In this document: in pieces, positions 9,003 to 23,166 of the stretch | Layout of the letters: every line of letters starts with the position of its first letter | Position numbering within the stretch: position 1 is the stretch's first letter | Assembly: GCA_019639255.1 (NCBI GenBank) | Contig: JAHBSF010000001.1 | Coordinates: 1 to 64,000 of the forward strand | From: Acidobacteriota bacterium | Lineage (GTDB): Bacteria > Acidobacteriota > Blastocatellia > RBC074 | Length of the DNA: 64,000 nucleotides | Reading direction: 5' to 3' | Position numbers and translations under genes: made by a program | Notes under the pieces: model-generated | The model's input: only the letters and a program-made list of their open reading frames with translations | The model's database searches: none | Told to the model about the DNA's origin: nothing

Positions 9003-10553
9003 GGGACTGGTTTTGATCGTCGTCAATTTCTTATCGGTACTGCCGCCGCGGGCGCAGCGATGCTTTATCCGCGTGCAGGATGGGCGCGAAACGACGCCCT
9101 GCGCTTTGATTCCGACCCGTTCGGGATCGGTGTGGCTTCGGGCGACCCCTGGCCCGACAGCATCGTTCTATGGACGCGGCTTGTACCCGATCCGCTCATA
9201 AACGGAGCGGGCGGAGGGATGCCCGCAAAGTCCGTAAACGTGAAATGGGAAATAGCCGAAGACGAATCCATGCAGCGTATCGTCCGTACGGGCACGGCCA
9301 CTGCAACGCCCGAATGGGCTCATTCTGTGCACGTGGAAGTCGCAGGACTACAGCCCGCACGCTGGTACTGGTACCGGTTTATGGTGGATGCGGCGTCGAG
9401 CCCCGTAGGCCGCACGCGCACGGCTCCGGCGGCGGGTTCGCGCGTAGACAAGATGAACTTTGCCTTCGCATCCTGCCAGCACTATGAGGCGGGTTACTAT
9501 ACGGCCTACCGCCACATGTCGGCCGAAGACCTGGATCTTGTGATGCATCTCGGCGATTACATTTATGAAAACGGGCCGGGCAACAGCCAGATCCGCAAAC
9601 ACAACGGGCCGGAAATCATCACGGTATTCGATTACCGCAGGCGGTACGCGCTTTATAAAAGCGATCCGTTATTGCAGCTTGCTCACCGCAACTTTCCCTG
9701 GGCTCTGGTTTGGGACGATCACGAAGTCGACAACAACTATGCCTCGCTGACGCCAGAGGTTGGAGCCCCCGCCGTAGATTTTGCGAAACGAAGAGCCGCA
9801 GCATACAAGGCGTACTACGAGCATATGCCGCTGCGCCGCTCGGTGCTGCGAAAGGGTGGGGGAGTGGAGATATACCGCCGGTTGAATTACGGCGATCTTG
9901 CAAGCATACATTTGCTCGACACGCGGCAGTACCGCACAGATCAGCCGTGCGGCGACGGGCAGAAAGCCGCCTGCCCGGAATCGCTCGATCCAAAAGCGAC
10001 GATACTCGGACGCGAACAGGAGCAGTGGCTTATGCGCTCGCTCGGCGAGTCGCGCGCCCGATGGAACGTACTTGCGCAGCAGGTAATGATAGGGGCGCTC
10101 GATACCGCCGCCGGCGAAGAGCAGAAGTTTCCGATGGATCAGTGGAACGGTTATGCGGCCGAGCGGAAGCGGTTGCTTGAAGCGCTGCGGGATCGAAGGA
10201 TTGCAAATCCCGTAGTGCTGACGGGGGACATTCACTCCAACTGGGTCAACGATCTGAAGCCGGAGTTTTACCGCGAGGATTCGCCCGTAGTGGCTACGGA
10301 GTTCGTCGGGACTTCAATAACTTCGGGCGGCGACGGTTCGGACGTGCGACCGGCAACGGCGCAGGTACTCTCGGAAAATCCGCACATCAGATTTTTCAAC
10401 GGGCAGCGGGGTTACGTGCGGTGCACATTGTCGCAAGACCGCTGGCAGTCGGATTACCGCGTGGTCGAAAAGGTGACGGCGCCGGATTCGGCCGTAAGCA
10501 CGCGAGCGTCGTTTGTGGTCGAAAACGGGCGCGCCGGCGCCAGGAAAGCTTGA
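8988..10553 (+). CDS. phoD: PhoD-like alkaline phosphatase, Tat-exported
   Basis: A 521-residue phosphatase or phosphodiesterase. The N-terminus has a twin-arginine signal, [15 protein letters not shown], so the folded enzyme is exported. The mature part carries the PhoD N-terminal Ig-like domain ([18 protein letters not shown]) and the metal centre motifs: [24 protein letters not shown], and the late GDIHSNW. PhoD enzymes use Ca/Fe and release phosphate from mono- and diesters, usually under phosphate limitation; no Pho box was seen. I use the ATG two residues upstream of the Lys-rich n-region; an earlier in-frame start at 8922 would overlap the dehydrogenase stop and displace the Tat signal. 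Confidence 0.92.
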   Translation: MKQKTGTGFDRRQFLIGTAAAGAAMLYPRAGWARNDALRFDSDPFGIGVASGDPWPDSIVLWTRLVPDPLINGAGGGMPAKSVNVKWEIAEDESMQRIVRTGTATATPEWAHSVHVEVAGLQPARWYWYRFMVDAASSPVGRTRTAPAAGSRVDKMNFAFASCQHYEAGYYTAYRHMSAEDLDLVMHLGDYIYENGPGNSQIRKHNGPEIITVFDYRRRYALYKSDPLLQLAHRNFPWALVWDDHEVDNNYASLTPEVGAPAVDFAKRRAAAYKAYYEHMPLRRSVLRKGGGVEIYRRLNYGDLASIHLLDTRQYRTDQPCGDGQKAACPESLDPKATILGREQEQWLMRSLGESRARWNVLAQQVMIGALDTAAGEEQKFPMDQWNGYAAERKRLLEALRDRRIANPVVLTGDIHSNWVNDLKPEFYREDSPVVATEFVGTSITSGGDGSDVRPATAQVLSENPHIRFFNGQRGYVRCTLSQDRWQSDYRVVEKVTAPDSAVSTRASFVVENGRAGARKA

Positions 10554-10629
10554 GAGAGATAACGGAACAAACGAAATGATACGAAAATCACGGAAAAGTT
10601 GAATATTTCCGTTAGTTCCGTTATCTCTC

Positions 10630-10631
<2 letters not shown>
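10554..10631. repeat. Long palindromic repeat, copy 4 (short)
   Basis: A shortened copy between two convergent genes. It begins within or next to the TGA of phoD, and its right end touches the stop codon of the MacB-like permease. Confidence 0.88.
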
Positions 10632-11959
<1,328 letters not shown>

Positions 11960-11967
<8 letters not shown>

Positions 11968-13186
11968 ACCTCAATGCGTCGATGGGCGAGAGTTGCGCGG
12001 CGCGGCGCGCAGGATAGATGCCCGATATCAGTCCGAGCAGCGAAGAAACTGCGAATCCGAGCACTGCTATTACGGGGCGTGAACTTGCCGGAAGCGGTGT
12101 GACCCACGCAATCATTACCGCTATGAGCATGCCGGTTATGGTGCCGAGCAGTCCGCCGAATACGCATAGTGCAATGGTTTCGACCAGAAACTGCCGCAGC
12201 ACGTCGGAGCTGCGCGCTCCTACGGCGCGGCGCAGCCCTATTTCGCGCGTGCGCTCTCGCACGTTTACCAGCATGACGTTCGTAACCCCCAGGCCTCCGA
12301 CGGTCAATGCGATGCCTGAAATCAGAATCGTCACGACGTAAAATCCGCCGATGACGGTCTGATAGATGGCAAGCGCGGAATCCGAGGTGGTTATGAAAAA
12401 CGTGTCTTCCTGCGTCGGCAGCAACTCGCGGCGCACGCGCATGATCTGGCGCACCTCATCTACGGCGGCCGCAGCCGGGTCTTGCCCGCCCCCTCGATGC
12501 TGGGCATAGATCGTAGTGGGTTGGTGGGGGCCGAAGCGGCGCAGCAAGGTCGAAAGCGGAACGATGAGGAATCGGTCCTGCGAGCGGCCGAACAGCGACC
12601 CTCGCCGCGCAATGACGCCTATTACGCGGAATGATTTGCCGAGTACGTTTATTTCCGCACCGAGCGGATCGCCGTTCGGAAAGAAATCATCCACGATTTC
12701 GGCGCCGACCACGCATACGGCTGAGCCCTCGCGCTGTTCAGCATCGGTGAAAAAACGGCCCGCCTCGACATCGATTCGCTCGATATCGAACATGCTTGCC
12801 GTAAGGCCGCGCACCTGCACGCTGCCCGTGATCCGGTTGCGATACTTGATGCGGCCCATAATGTCGGATTCCGCCCCGACCGACGAGCATTCGCGGCAGC
12901 CGTCGCGCACCGCTGCGTAATCGTCGTATTCGATACGCTTCCACTTCGATGCCTTGATGAAATCGTTGACGTTCAGAATACTGGAAGGCAGTTGCGAAAC
13001 CTGGAATACGTCGGGTTGCAGCGTTACGATACGTTCCGTAATGTATGCGCTGGCCCCGTCGATCAGCGCCACAATTGCGACGAGCGCGCTGATGCCGACT
13101 ACGAGTCCGAGGACTGCCAACCCTGTGCGCAGTTTGTTGGCGAGCAGCGAGGCTACGGCATTGGTTATCAGTTCGCGTTTATCCAT
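11960..13186 (-). CDS. MacB/FtsX-type ABC transporter permease
   Basis: A 408-residue paralogue of the downstream permease. It opens with [20 protein letters not shown], the amphipathic stretch before the first membrane helix in MacB-like proteins, and carries [20 protein letters not shown] as coupling motif and SPIDALRYE at the end. I prefer this ATG to one 14 codons upstream because family members start here. The pair could form a heterodimeric mechanotransducing exporter or lipoprotein-trafficking complex. The periplasmic domains have diverged, so they are unlikely to be redundant. Confidence 0.88.
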
Positions 13187-13220
13187 TCGGTCACGCGCGA
13201 TTCTAACGGAAGTCAGGGTC

Positions 13221-13327
13221 GGGAACACGCGAAATAAGACGGAAACTACGGAAAACCCCGACTTTTCCTTAATTTTCGTCTCATTTCGTATGTTCCGTTA
13301 TTTCTCTTTTATGTCCCGAAGTCGTGT
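13221..13327. repeat. Long palindromic repeat, copy 5, with 18-nt tail
   Basis: The left arm lacks the outer GAGAGATAAC; the right arm is complete to 13309. It is followed by TATGTCCCGAAGTCGTGT, an 18-mer that also follows repeat copy 16 at 54704. It lies between the permease start and truB, which are divergent. Confidence 0.8.
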
Positions 13328-13358
13328 GGAGTGATTAAAAACCGCGGGGATTTGAAGA

Positions 13359-14309
13359 ATGAATTCAGATGGACTGCTTATTATCGATAAACCCGCGGGC
13401 TTGACCTCGCACGATGTAGTGGCGCGCGTGCGCAGGATATTGAAGACGCGGCGCGTAGGGCATACGGGGACGCTCGATCCTTTCGCCACCGGCGTGCTGG
13501 TGGTGTGCGTAAACCGCGCGACGCGCCTCGCACAGTTCCTTGCGGGAGAGGAAAAAGAGTATCTTGCGCGGCAGCGGCTCGGCTTTGCGACCGACACGGG
13601 CGACCTGACTGGAACTCCGCTATCTGCTCAGCACGGTTATCGCGTTGATGCAGAATCTATTACACGGGCTGATGTCGAAAGTGCGCTCGGAGCTTTCCGT
13701 GGGCGCATCACGCAACTGCCGCCTATGCATTCGGCGAAGAAGGTCAAGGGCGTAAAGCTTTATGAACTGGCGCGGCGCGGCGTGCAAATCGAGCGCGCGC
13801 CGATAGAAGTCGAGATCAGGCAACTGGAGCTTTGCGCCTCCAATGATGTGCTGCCCCTTCCTGAATCCGCAGATGCAGGTCTGGATCGACAAACGGTGGA
13901 TTATACGTTCCGCGTAGTCTGTTCGGCCGGCGCCTATATCCGCACGCTGGCCGAAGACATCGGCCAACGCCTGGGCTGCGGCGCGCATCTTGTAGCGTTG
14001 AGGAGAACGCGAGCCGGGCGGTTCGGACTTGAACGCGCGGTTACGCTCGAACGCCTCGCCGAATTGGCGGAGTCGGGTGCTGAAGGCGATGCGTTGATAC
14101 CCATGCGCGATGCGCTCGGGTTTCCCGAAATTCGCCTGAGCGCCGCAGAGGTGATCGAGGTCGGATACGGGCGCGAAATCGAGCGGCGGGGCGAGTGGGC
14201 GGACGGTAGCCGGGGACGTATGTGTAAGGCGGCGGGCGAGTTGCTTGCCGTAGGAGAATACGATGCGGGGCGCGGTAGGTGGCGTCCGCGCGTAGTTCTG
14301 GCGGAGTGA
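13359..14309 (+). CDS. truB: tRNA pseudouridine(55) synthase TruB
   Basis: A 316-residue enzyme that isomerises U55 in the T loop of tRNAs. It starts with DGLLIIDKPAGLTSHDVV and contains the catalytic motif GHTGTLDPFATGVL, whose Asp is the nucleophile (about residue 42). YIRTLAEDIGQRLGCGAHL is the second conserved block. The C-terminal 80 residues correspond to the PUA-like region of longer TruB forms. The gene stands alone here; the usual neighbours rbfA, infB or ribF are not in the window. Confidence 0.95.
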   Translation: MNSDGLLIIDKPAGLTSHDVVARVRRILKTRRVGHTGTLDPFATGVLVVCVNRATRLAQFLAGEEKEYLARQRLGFATDTGDLTGTPLSAQHGYRVDAESITRADVESALGAFRGRITQLPPMHSAKKVKGVKLYELARRGVQIERAPIEVEIRQLELCASNDVLPLPESADAGLDRQTVDYTFRVVCSAGAYIRTLAEDIGQRLGCGAHLVALRRTRAGRFGLERAVTLERLAELAESGAEGDALIPMRDALGFPEIRLSAAEVIEVGYGREIERRGEWADGSRGRMCKAAGELLAVGEYDAGRGRWRPRVVLAE

Positions 14310-14496
14310 GGGGAGACAGCAGACGCATACCCCGATACGCATCTCCCCGCCAATTCGTGTGTGTGGTATACTGGCTCCGTCATTTATGCACCCCTTTTGA
14401 CGGGATCGCGCTTTCTCCCGTCCGCACCCGCCCTGCGGGAGGAAGCCAATGGCAGTTGATGGCCGTTAAGTGTGCGGCCGGGAGTAGTAACGAGCT

Positions 14497-17757
<3,261 letters not shown>

Positions 17758-17762
17758 AGGAA

Positions 17763-17872
17763 GAGAGATAACGGAACAAACGAAAACAGACGAAACACAC
17801 GGAAACTATGATCGGGCATACTGAACTTTCCGTGTTATTTCGTCTATTTTCGTTTGTTCCGTTATCTCTCTT
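17763..17872. repeat. Long palindromic repeat, copy 6
   Basis: A complete copy with a slightly longer centre (ACTATGATCGGGCATACTGAA), between the convergent prkA and mqnD genes. Confidence 0.9.
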
Positions 17873-17875
17873 CCC

Positions 17876-18712
17876 TTATCCGACGAAGTCGACCCGTACC
17901 GGATGCGGGATGATGCCCTTGCGGTGTCCCTCGTCGAGCAGGAGCCGGACGGCCCGGCGGCCCGCTTCGCCGTAATCCAGCGTCAGGTTGTTGACCCACA
18001 TCGCGACGAACTTGTCGGCGAGTTCCGTGGGCATATCTCGGGCGAACTGCATCGCGTAGGCCAGCGCGTCGTCGCGGTGCGCAAGCGAATACTCTATGCT
18101 TTTATGAAGCCAGCGCGACACTTCGCGCTGCAACTCCTCGCCCAGATCCCGCTTGATTGCATTGCCGCCCATCGGCAGCGGCAGGCCCGTTTCCTTCTTC
18201 CACCATACGCCGAGATCCAGTACCTTGCGCAATCCTTCGTCCTGATAAGTCAACTGGCCTTCGTGAATCAGAAGTCCTGCGTCGGCTTTGCCCGCAAGCA
18301 CGGCTTCGATGATTTCATCGAAGGGGAAAACCTCGTATTCAAATTCCGTCGTATGCAGCCTGAGCGCGAGAAATGCGCTCGTCAACTCGCCGGGAACGGC
18401 GATCCTGCGGTTTCCGATTTCGGTAGCGGGAAATGCTTCGCGCGCAACTACCAGTGGACCGTAACCGTCGCCTATCGATGCGCCGTGCGGCAGCAGCGCG
18501 TAGTGATCCGAAATGTATGCATAGGCGTGAAAGGATACGGCGGTGACGTCGTATTCGCGCGTAGTGCGCGCAATTTCGTTCAGCGTCTGAATGTCTTTCA
18601 GTACGTGGGTGAAGTTGAGGTCGCCGGTATCGAACTTGTCGGTGGCAAGCCCGTAAAACATAAATGCGTCGTCCGAATCCGGACTATGGGCAATCTTGAT
18701 CTCGCGTTTCAT
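17876..18712 (-). CDS. mqnD: 1,4-dihydroxy-6-naphthoate synthase MqnD
   Basis: A 278-residue periplasmic-binding-protein-fold enzyme that converts cyclic dehypoxanthinylfutalosine into 1,4-dihydroxy-6-naphthoate in the futalosine route to menaquinone. The N-terminus [20 protein letters not shown] is the MqnD form of the SPCPNDTF motif; [13 protein letters not shown] and [11 protein letters not shown] are further family blocks. It is the last gene of the four-gene cluster ubiX, mqnP, mqnE, mqnD. The MqnA paralogue is of similar size, but the LPLPMGG block and the SPDSDDAF start favour MqnD. Confidence 0.88.
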   Translation of the reverse strand: MKREIKIAHSPDSDDAFMFYGLATDKFDTGDLNFTHVLKDIQTLNEIARTTREYDVTAVSFHAYAYISDHYALLPHGASIGDGYGPLVVAREAFPATEIGNRRIAVPGELTSAFLALRLHTTEFEYEVFPFDEIIEAVLAGKADAGLLIHEGQLTYQDEGLRKVLDLGVWWKKETGLPLPMGGNAIKRDLGEELQREVSRWLHKSIEYSLAHRDDALAYAMQFARDMPTELADKFVAMWVNNLTLDYGEAGRRAVRLLLDEGHRKGIIPHPVRVDFVG

Positions 18713-18720
18713 TCAATAAA

Positions 18721-18761
18721 CTTTCCGTCTGTTCCGTTTCTTTTCAGTTTGTTCCGTATTC
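18721..18761. repeat. Right-arm fragment of the long palindromic repeat
   Basis: Only right-arm sequence (CTTTCCGTCTGTTCCG, then TTTGTTCCGTATTC) is present, between mqnE and mqnD. Confidence 0.6.
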
Positions 18762-18768
18762 TATGCGT

Positions 18769-19884
18769 TTATGCGGCGGCGTATTCGCGCAGCGGGTGAT
18801 AGAGCGTATCGCGCTCTACGGGCAGAAAGCCGGCTTCGCTGATCAGTCTGACGATTTCATCCTTCGTCGCCTGATTTTCGTCGGGGGCATCGGCGAGATA
18901 GGATTCCATCAGTTCGCCGCCGCCGAGAATGGTTCCGTCAAAATCGTTTGCGCCGAAATGGAGCGCAGTTTGCGCCAGACGTTTCCCCAGCATGACCCAG
19001 TACGCCTTGATGTGGTCGATATTGTCGAGCATCAGGCGCGAGACGGCGATCGTCTTCAGGTTGTCAATACCGGACGGGCCGGGCAGGTGCGCAAGCTGCG
19101 TTTCCGGCGGATAAAACGCCAGCGGTATGAAACACTGAAACCCTCCCGAACGTTCCTGCTGCTCGCGCAGTTTGACCAGATGATCGACTCGGTCTTCGTG
19201 ATTCTCTATGTGGCCGTACAGCATCGTCGCATTGGTCTTGACGCCGGCGGCGTGGACCTTGCCCGAGAGCTCAAGCCAGCGCCCGCCGTCGGTCTTGTGC
19301 GAGCATATCTGCCGGCGTACGCCTTCGGCGAAAATTTCCGCCCCGCCGCCCGGACAACTGTCCATTCCGGCGGCCTTCAGCTTTTCGATGACTTCTTCGT
19401 CCGACATCTTGTAGAAGCGGGCGAAGTAGTCGATCTCGACCATGGTGAAGGCCTTCAGATGCATTTCGGGAAACTCGCGCTTGAGCGTCGAGAGCAGGTC
19501 GGTGAAGTAGGAGAAGGGAAGCCACGTATTCAGGCCGCCGACGATGTGCAGTTCCGTCGCACCCTGCGCGCGCGCCTCGCCGGCCATCCGCACGCATTCG
19601 TCTATGTTGTGCGTATAGCCGCCCTCCTGCCGGGGTTTGCGGAAGAAGCTGCAAAACTTGCAATCGGCGTAGCAGATGTTGGTCGGGTTCAGATGCCGGT
19701 TGACGTTGAAGTAAGTCGCTCGCCCGTGTTTGCGCCTTCGGACCATGTCGGCGAGACGGCCGAGGCCGTGCAGGTCGTCGGTTGAGAACAGGGTCAATCC
19801 GTTCTCGAAACTCAACCGCTCTCCGGCCATCACGCTTTCCGCAATCGGCAGGAGTCTGCGATCTACGAGAAAATTTTCCAGCAT
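18769..19884 (-). CDS. mqnE: Aminofutalosine synthase MqnE
   Basis: A 371-residue radical SAM enzyme. The cluster motif is CYADCKFC (CxxxCxxC, about residues 70-77). [16 protein letters not shown] and [18 protein letters not shown] are diagnostic of MqnE and not of MqnC. It joins 3-[(1-carboxyvinyl)oxy]benzoate to S-adenosylmethionine to give 6-amino-6-deoxyfutalosine, the committed step of the pathway. It lies 12 nt after mqnP and about 56 nt before mqnD on the same strand. MqnA, MqnB and MqnC are not in the window. Confidence 0.93.
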   Translation of the reverse strand: MLENFLVDRRLLPIAESVMAGERLSFENGLTLFSTDDLHGLGRLADMVRRRKHGRATYFNVNRHLNPTNICYADCKFCSFFRKPRQEGGYTHNIDECVRMAGEARAQGATELHIVGGLNTWLPFSYFTDLLSTLKREFPEMHLKAFTMVEIDYFARFYKMSDEEVIEKLKAAGMDSCPGGGAEIFAEGVRRQICSHKTDGGRWLELSGKVHAAGVKTNATMLYGHIENHEDRVDHLVKLREQQERSGGFQCFIPLAFYPPETQLAHLPGPSGIDNLKTIAVSRLMLDNIDHIKAYWVMLGKRLAQTALHFGANDFDGTILGGGELMESYLADAPDENQATKDEIVRLISEAGFLPVERDTLYHPLREYAAA

Positions 19885-19896
19885 ACCTTTCCTTCC

Positions 19897-20757
19897 TTAC
19901 TCGAAAAGAAATATATCTGCGGCTGCGGTCGCAAACAATATGACGCTCACCCAGGCGTTGGTCGTAAAGAACGCCATATCCAGCCGCGACAGATCTTCGG
20001 CGCGCACGATGCTGTGCTGATAAACAAGCAGTGCGCCGGTCGCCGCCACGCCGGCAAGCCCTATCCAGTGCAGCCCTGTAAGAAAATACACCGCAACCAG
20101 CGCCGCAAACATAAACAGGTGAAGCGTGCGTGCAATCCACAATGCGCGTCCTATGCCGAACCGTCCGGGAATTGAGTGCAGGCCGGCCGCGAGATCGAAA
20201 TCGCGATCCTGGCAGGCGTAAAGGATATCGAATCCGGCCGTCCAGAGCAGCACCGCAAGACTGAGCAGCAGCGGCGTCGGAGAATCGATCGTTCCGCGCA
20301 CGGCTATCCACGCTCCCGTGGGTGCAATCGCCAGACACCAGCCCAGAACAATGTGCGAAAGCGCCGTAAAGCGCTTCGTATAGGAATAAAGCAGCACCGA
20401 ACCGAGAGCTACGGGAGAAAGCAGCAGCGTCAACCTGTTCAACTGCGATGCGGCGAGAAAAAACAGCATCGCCGAAACCAGCGTAAAAAGAGCTACAAAA
20501 CGCGGTGTAAGCAGTCCGGCCGGTATTGCGCGCATTTTCGTGCGCGGATTGCGCGCGTCTATTTCGCGATCTGCGAGGCGGTTGAACGCCATGGCCGCCG
20601 AACGCGCGCCCACCATCGCGACGACTATCCAGAAAAGGGTGCGCCACTCGGGCAGTCCGCGCGCAGCGAGCACAGCGCCGAGCAGCGCAAACGGCAGCGC
20701 AAACAGCGTATGCTCGATCTTGATCATTTCGAGCGTGGTCTTGAGGCTATGCCACAT
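19897..20757 (-). CDS. mqnP: UbiA-family prenyltransferase (probable MqnP)
   Basis: A 286-residue integral membrane enzyme with about eight to nine helices. The first Asp-rich motif is [18 protein letters not shown] (about residues 60-77); the second is [19 protein letters not shown] (about 176-194). These bind the diphosphate of a polyprenyl donor through Mg. Its position directly before mqnE and after ubiX implies prenylation of 1,4-dihydroxy-6-naphthoate rather than 4-hydroxybenzoate. The annotation as MqnP rests on this context, since sequence alone cannot separate it from UbiA. Confidence 0.85.
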   Translation of the reverse strand: MWHSLKTTLEMIKIEHTLFALPFALLGAVLAARGLPEWRTLFWIVVAMVGARSAAMAFNRLADREIDARNPRTKMRAIPAGLLTPRFVALFTLVSAMLFFLAASQLNRLTLLLSPVALGSVLLYSYTKRFTALSHIVLGWCLAIAPTGAWIAVRGTIDSPTPLLLSLAVLLWTAGFDILYACQDRDFDLAAGLHSIPGRFGIGRALWIARTLHLFMFAALVAVYFLTGLHWIGLAGVAATGALLVYQHSIVRAEDLSRLDMAFFTTNAWVSVILFATAAADIFLFE

Positions 20758-20766
20758 AGATAGCGC

Positions 20767-20945
20767 CGGGTGCTGAGTGCGAGGAAGAAGAAAGTGCTGA
20801 GTGCTGAGTGCTGAGTGCTGAGTGCAAACAGGAAATCAGGAACTTTAATTACAGATTTTGAATTGAAATTCTTCAGTTCCAAATTGCACTCAGCACTCAG
20901 CACTCAGCACTCAGCACTTTCTTCTCCCCCTCCCGCTCAGCACTT
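20767..20945. repeat. Inverted pair of GTGCTGA heptamer arrays
   Basis: Four-plus tandem GTGCTGA units at about 20790-20825 face four-plus TCAGCAC units at about 20886-20919. Between them is an A/T-rich core containing CTTCAGTTCCAAATTGCACT, which is also present at 35758-35777. The right end supplies the stop codon of ubiX. Confidence 0.85.
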
Positions 20946-21548
20946 CTTCCTGCTCCCCTCCCACCGTGTTTTCTGTTCGTGGCCGACGCCGAGGTGGTCG
21001 AGCAGCCGGTGGGTGAAGTGCTCGACCAGATCATCTATCGTCTGCGGATGATAATAAAAACTCGGCATTGCCGGCACGATTCGCACGCCGAGGCGCGCAA
21101 GCTTCAACATGTTTTCCAGGTGAATCGCATTAAACGGCGTCTCGCGCGGAACCAGGATCAGAGGCCGGTTCTCTTTCAGAAACACATCTGCGGCCCGGTG
21201 CACAAGATCGCGCGTGATTCCCGCCGCGATGTAAGCGAGCGTGCCCATGCTGCACGGGACTATGATCATCGCATCCGACAGGTAAGAACCGCTGGCAATC
21301 GTCGCGCCGATGTCGCTCGGCGGGTGAATGATCACCCGCTCGTCGTCCCGGCCCGTCAACTCGCGGACTACCCGGCGTTCTGCGCCTGCTGCGTTCACCC
21401 CGAGTTCTTCACCGATTACGCGCACGCCGGCCTGCGTAATCACGAGGTCGATGCGCGATACTTCGGGGGATTCGACGAGTCGCTGCAGAAGTCGAGTCGC
21501 GTATATGGAACCGCTTGCTCCGGTGATGCCGACTGTAATGGATCTCAT
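20937..21548 (-). CDS. ubiX: Flavin prenyltransferase UbiX
   Basis: A 203-residue UbiX/Pad1 protein. The N-terminal [16 protein letters not shown] binds flavin, [14 protein letters not shown] is the conserved central block, and [21 protein letters not shown] is interrupted by no gap. UbiX makes prenylated FMN, the cofactor of UbiD decarboxylases; in futalosine-route organisms such a pair is proposed to decarboxylate dihydroxynaphthoate. The corresponding ubiD gene is not in the window. The last codons (Lys-Lys-Cys-stop) lie in the heptamer array, so the C-terminus has been altered by the repeat. The ATG six codons upstream is an alternative start. Confidence 0.9.
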   Translation of the reverse strand: MRSITVGITGASGSIYATRLLQRLVESPEVSRIDLVITQAGVRVIGEELGVNAAGAERRVVRELTGRDDERVIIHPPSDIGATIASGSYLSDAMIIVPCSMGTLAYIAAGITRDLVHRAADVFLKENRPLILVPRETPFNAIHLENMLKLARLGVRIVPAMPSFYYHPQTIDDLVEHFTHRLLDHLGVGHEQKTRWEGSRKKC

Positions 21549-21635
21549 CTTTTCGCGTTCATCCATGGCTGTGCGGAGCCCGGTTGAACAGCAACTATAT
21601 TAGTGGCGGCGAAGACCTGTCAAGCAGATGCAAAA

Positions 21636-21710
21636 GAGAGATAACGGAACAAACGAAATGAAACCAAAATTACGGAAAAGTTGCATAATTCAGTAGTTTC
21701 CGTCTTATAC
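21636..21710. repeat. Long palindromic repeat, copy 8 (right arm truncated)
   Basis: A complete left arm, but the right arm stops at CGTCTTATAC. It lies between the divergent ubiX and larB genes, so the truncation may have occurred to accommodate a promoter. Confidence 0.8.
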
Positions 21711-21843
21711 GGACACTCGTGTCGCACTTTGAATAACACCCAGACGCAATTGCATCGCCCCGCACTTGACCGGGTATCGGGCTCTGAGGTTGAATCTGCC
21801 CGGGGCTGGATGCGTAATTCTCAATAGAACGGCTGAATCAGAC

Positions 21844-22611
21844 GTGGATAAAGATCGACTCAGAGAACTGCTCTTCAAGGTAAGAAGCGGCGAAGTGCCG
21901 CCCGACGATGCTCTCGAACGCCTGCGCCATATGCCGTTCGAAGATCTCGGCTACGCGCGCATAGATCACCATCGCGCACTGCGCCAGGGATTCCCGGAAG
22001 TCATCTTCGGACAGGGCAAGACCCCCGAACAGATTGCAGGCATTGCGGAGCGGTTGCTCGATAGAGCCCCGAATCTTCTCATTACCCGCACCGATCGTGC
22101 AGCATTCGAAATGGTGCGCGCCGCCGCAGCCGACGCCGAATTTCACGACGCGTGCGGCGCAATCACCGTTACGCGCGACCGCAGCGAACGCGGCCGAGGC
22201 ACGATCGCCGTCGTGACGGCCGGAACATCCGATATAGCGGTCGCGGAAGAAGCCGCCGTTACTGCGGAAATACTTGGCAACCGCACCGCCCGAATCTACG
22301 ACGTGGGAGTTGCCGGCATTCACCGCATACTCTCACAGCGCGAGTTGCTGCAATCGGCGAAGGTGATAGTGTGCGTAGCGGGGATGGAAGGGGCGCTGCC
22401 GTCGGTCGTGGGCGGACTCGTGGGCGCACCCGTCATTGCCGTGCCTACGAGTGTGGGTTACGGCGCAAGCTTCGGCGGAATCGCCGCACTCCTCGGAATG
22501 CTCAATTCCTGCGCTTCAAATGTGGCGGTAGTAAATATCGACAACGGCTTCGGCGCCGGTTTCGTCGCCGGCCTGATCAATAGAAGAGAGATAACGGAAC
22601 AAACGAAATGA
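21844..22611 (+). CDS. larB: LarB-type AIR carboxylase family protein
   Basis: A 255-residue protein. The N-terminal domain ([20 protein letters not shown]) and [15 protein letters not shown] are the LarB-specific part; the C-terminal PurE-like domain has [31 protein letters not shown] and [20 protein letters not shown]. LarB carboxylates nicotinic acid adenine dinucleotide in synthesis of the nickel-pincer nucleotide cofactor. No larC, larE or larA is nearby. I use a GTG start because family members begin at this point; an ATG 26 codons upstream exists. The last residues, REITEQTK, are encoded by repeat copy 9. Confidence 0.88.
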   Translation: MDKDRLRELLFKVRSGEVPPDDALERLRHMPFEDLGYARIDHHRALRQGFPEVIFGQGKTPEQIAGIAERLLDRAPNLLITRTDRAAFEMVRAAAADAEFHDACGAITVTRDRSERGRGTIAVVTAGTSDIAVAEEAAVTAEILGNRTARIYDVGVAGIHRILSQRELLQSAKVIVCVAGMEGALPSVVGGLVGAPVIAVPTSVGYGASFGGIAALLGMLNSCASNVAVVNIDNGFGAGFVAGLINRREITEQTK

Positions 22612-22682
22612 AACGAAAATCACGGAAAAGTCGAGTATTTCCGTTTGTTTCGTTCTATTCCGTTTGTTCCGTTATCTCCCTT
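22586..22682. repeat. Long palindromic repeat, copy 9
   Basis: The left arm is translated as the C-terminus of LarB (stop codon from AAATGA within the arm). The right arm reaches the stop codon of the convergent CHAD gene, so the repeat overlaps the ends of both genes. Confidence 0.9.
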
Positions 22683-23166
22683 CTACAGGATGCGAGACCA
22701 GATCCTTGAGCGTTGCGCGAAAACGCCGCCGCGTCATGCCGCGCCATATGTCGCGCAGGTCGGTGAATAATGCCGCCTGCCTTTCGTCGTATTTTGCAAG
22801 CAATGCTTCGAGCGCTGCAATTTCGTCGCGCCTTGCGCGCAGGTTTCTCCGGCGCGCCAGATCCACGGCCACCATCGCGCGCTGCGTCACGCAGTCCTGA
22901 ATCAATCCGAGCGTATCCTGTTGCCGCTTGAGCAGGTCTATGAGCAGCGCCAGACGATCCGGATACAGATCGCGCACGGTTTCCGCGCTGTAGCGCAGAC
23001 GTTTGCCCGAGATGCGCTGATTGTGCAGTTGTTCGGGCGTGGGCGTTTCTTCCGCGTCGGGCCAGTGCGAATAGAATTCGCGCAAACGCGTACGCAGTAT
23101 CCGCACAGCAGCCCGAGATGCCCGGTCAGAAGGTAATACTTTCCTGATCTTGAATGGTCTTGCCAT
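22672..23166 (-). CDS. CHAD domain, C-terminal half (separate frame)
   Basis: 164 residues. The segment LHNQRISGKRLRYSAETV is the second conserved His/Arg/Lys signature of a CHAD domain, whose basic surface binds polyphosphate. The protein starts at ATG (MARPFKIRKV) 41 nt inside the end of the preceding frame. A typical CHAD domain of about 270-300 residues contains both halves in one chain, so this gene is either the second piece of a frameshifted CHAD gene or a truly split two-subunit version. Translational coupling by overlap is possible. Confidence 0.75.
   Translation of the reverse strand: MARPFKIRKVLPSDRASRAAVRILRTRLREFYSHWPDAEETPTPEQLHNQRISGKRLRYSAETVRDLYPDRLALLIDLLKRQQDTLGLIQDCVTQRAMVAVDLARRRNLRARRDEIAALEALLAKYDERQAALFTDLRDIWRGMTRRRFRATLKDLVSHPVEGR

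Noticed and set aside
20767-20945. Heptamer arrays considered as a CRISPR array or origin iterons
   Set aside because: Units are contiguous 7-mers without spacers, and no DnaA-box cluster or replication gene is near.
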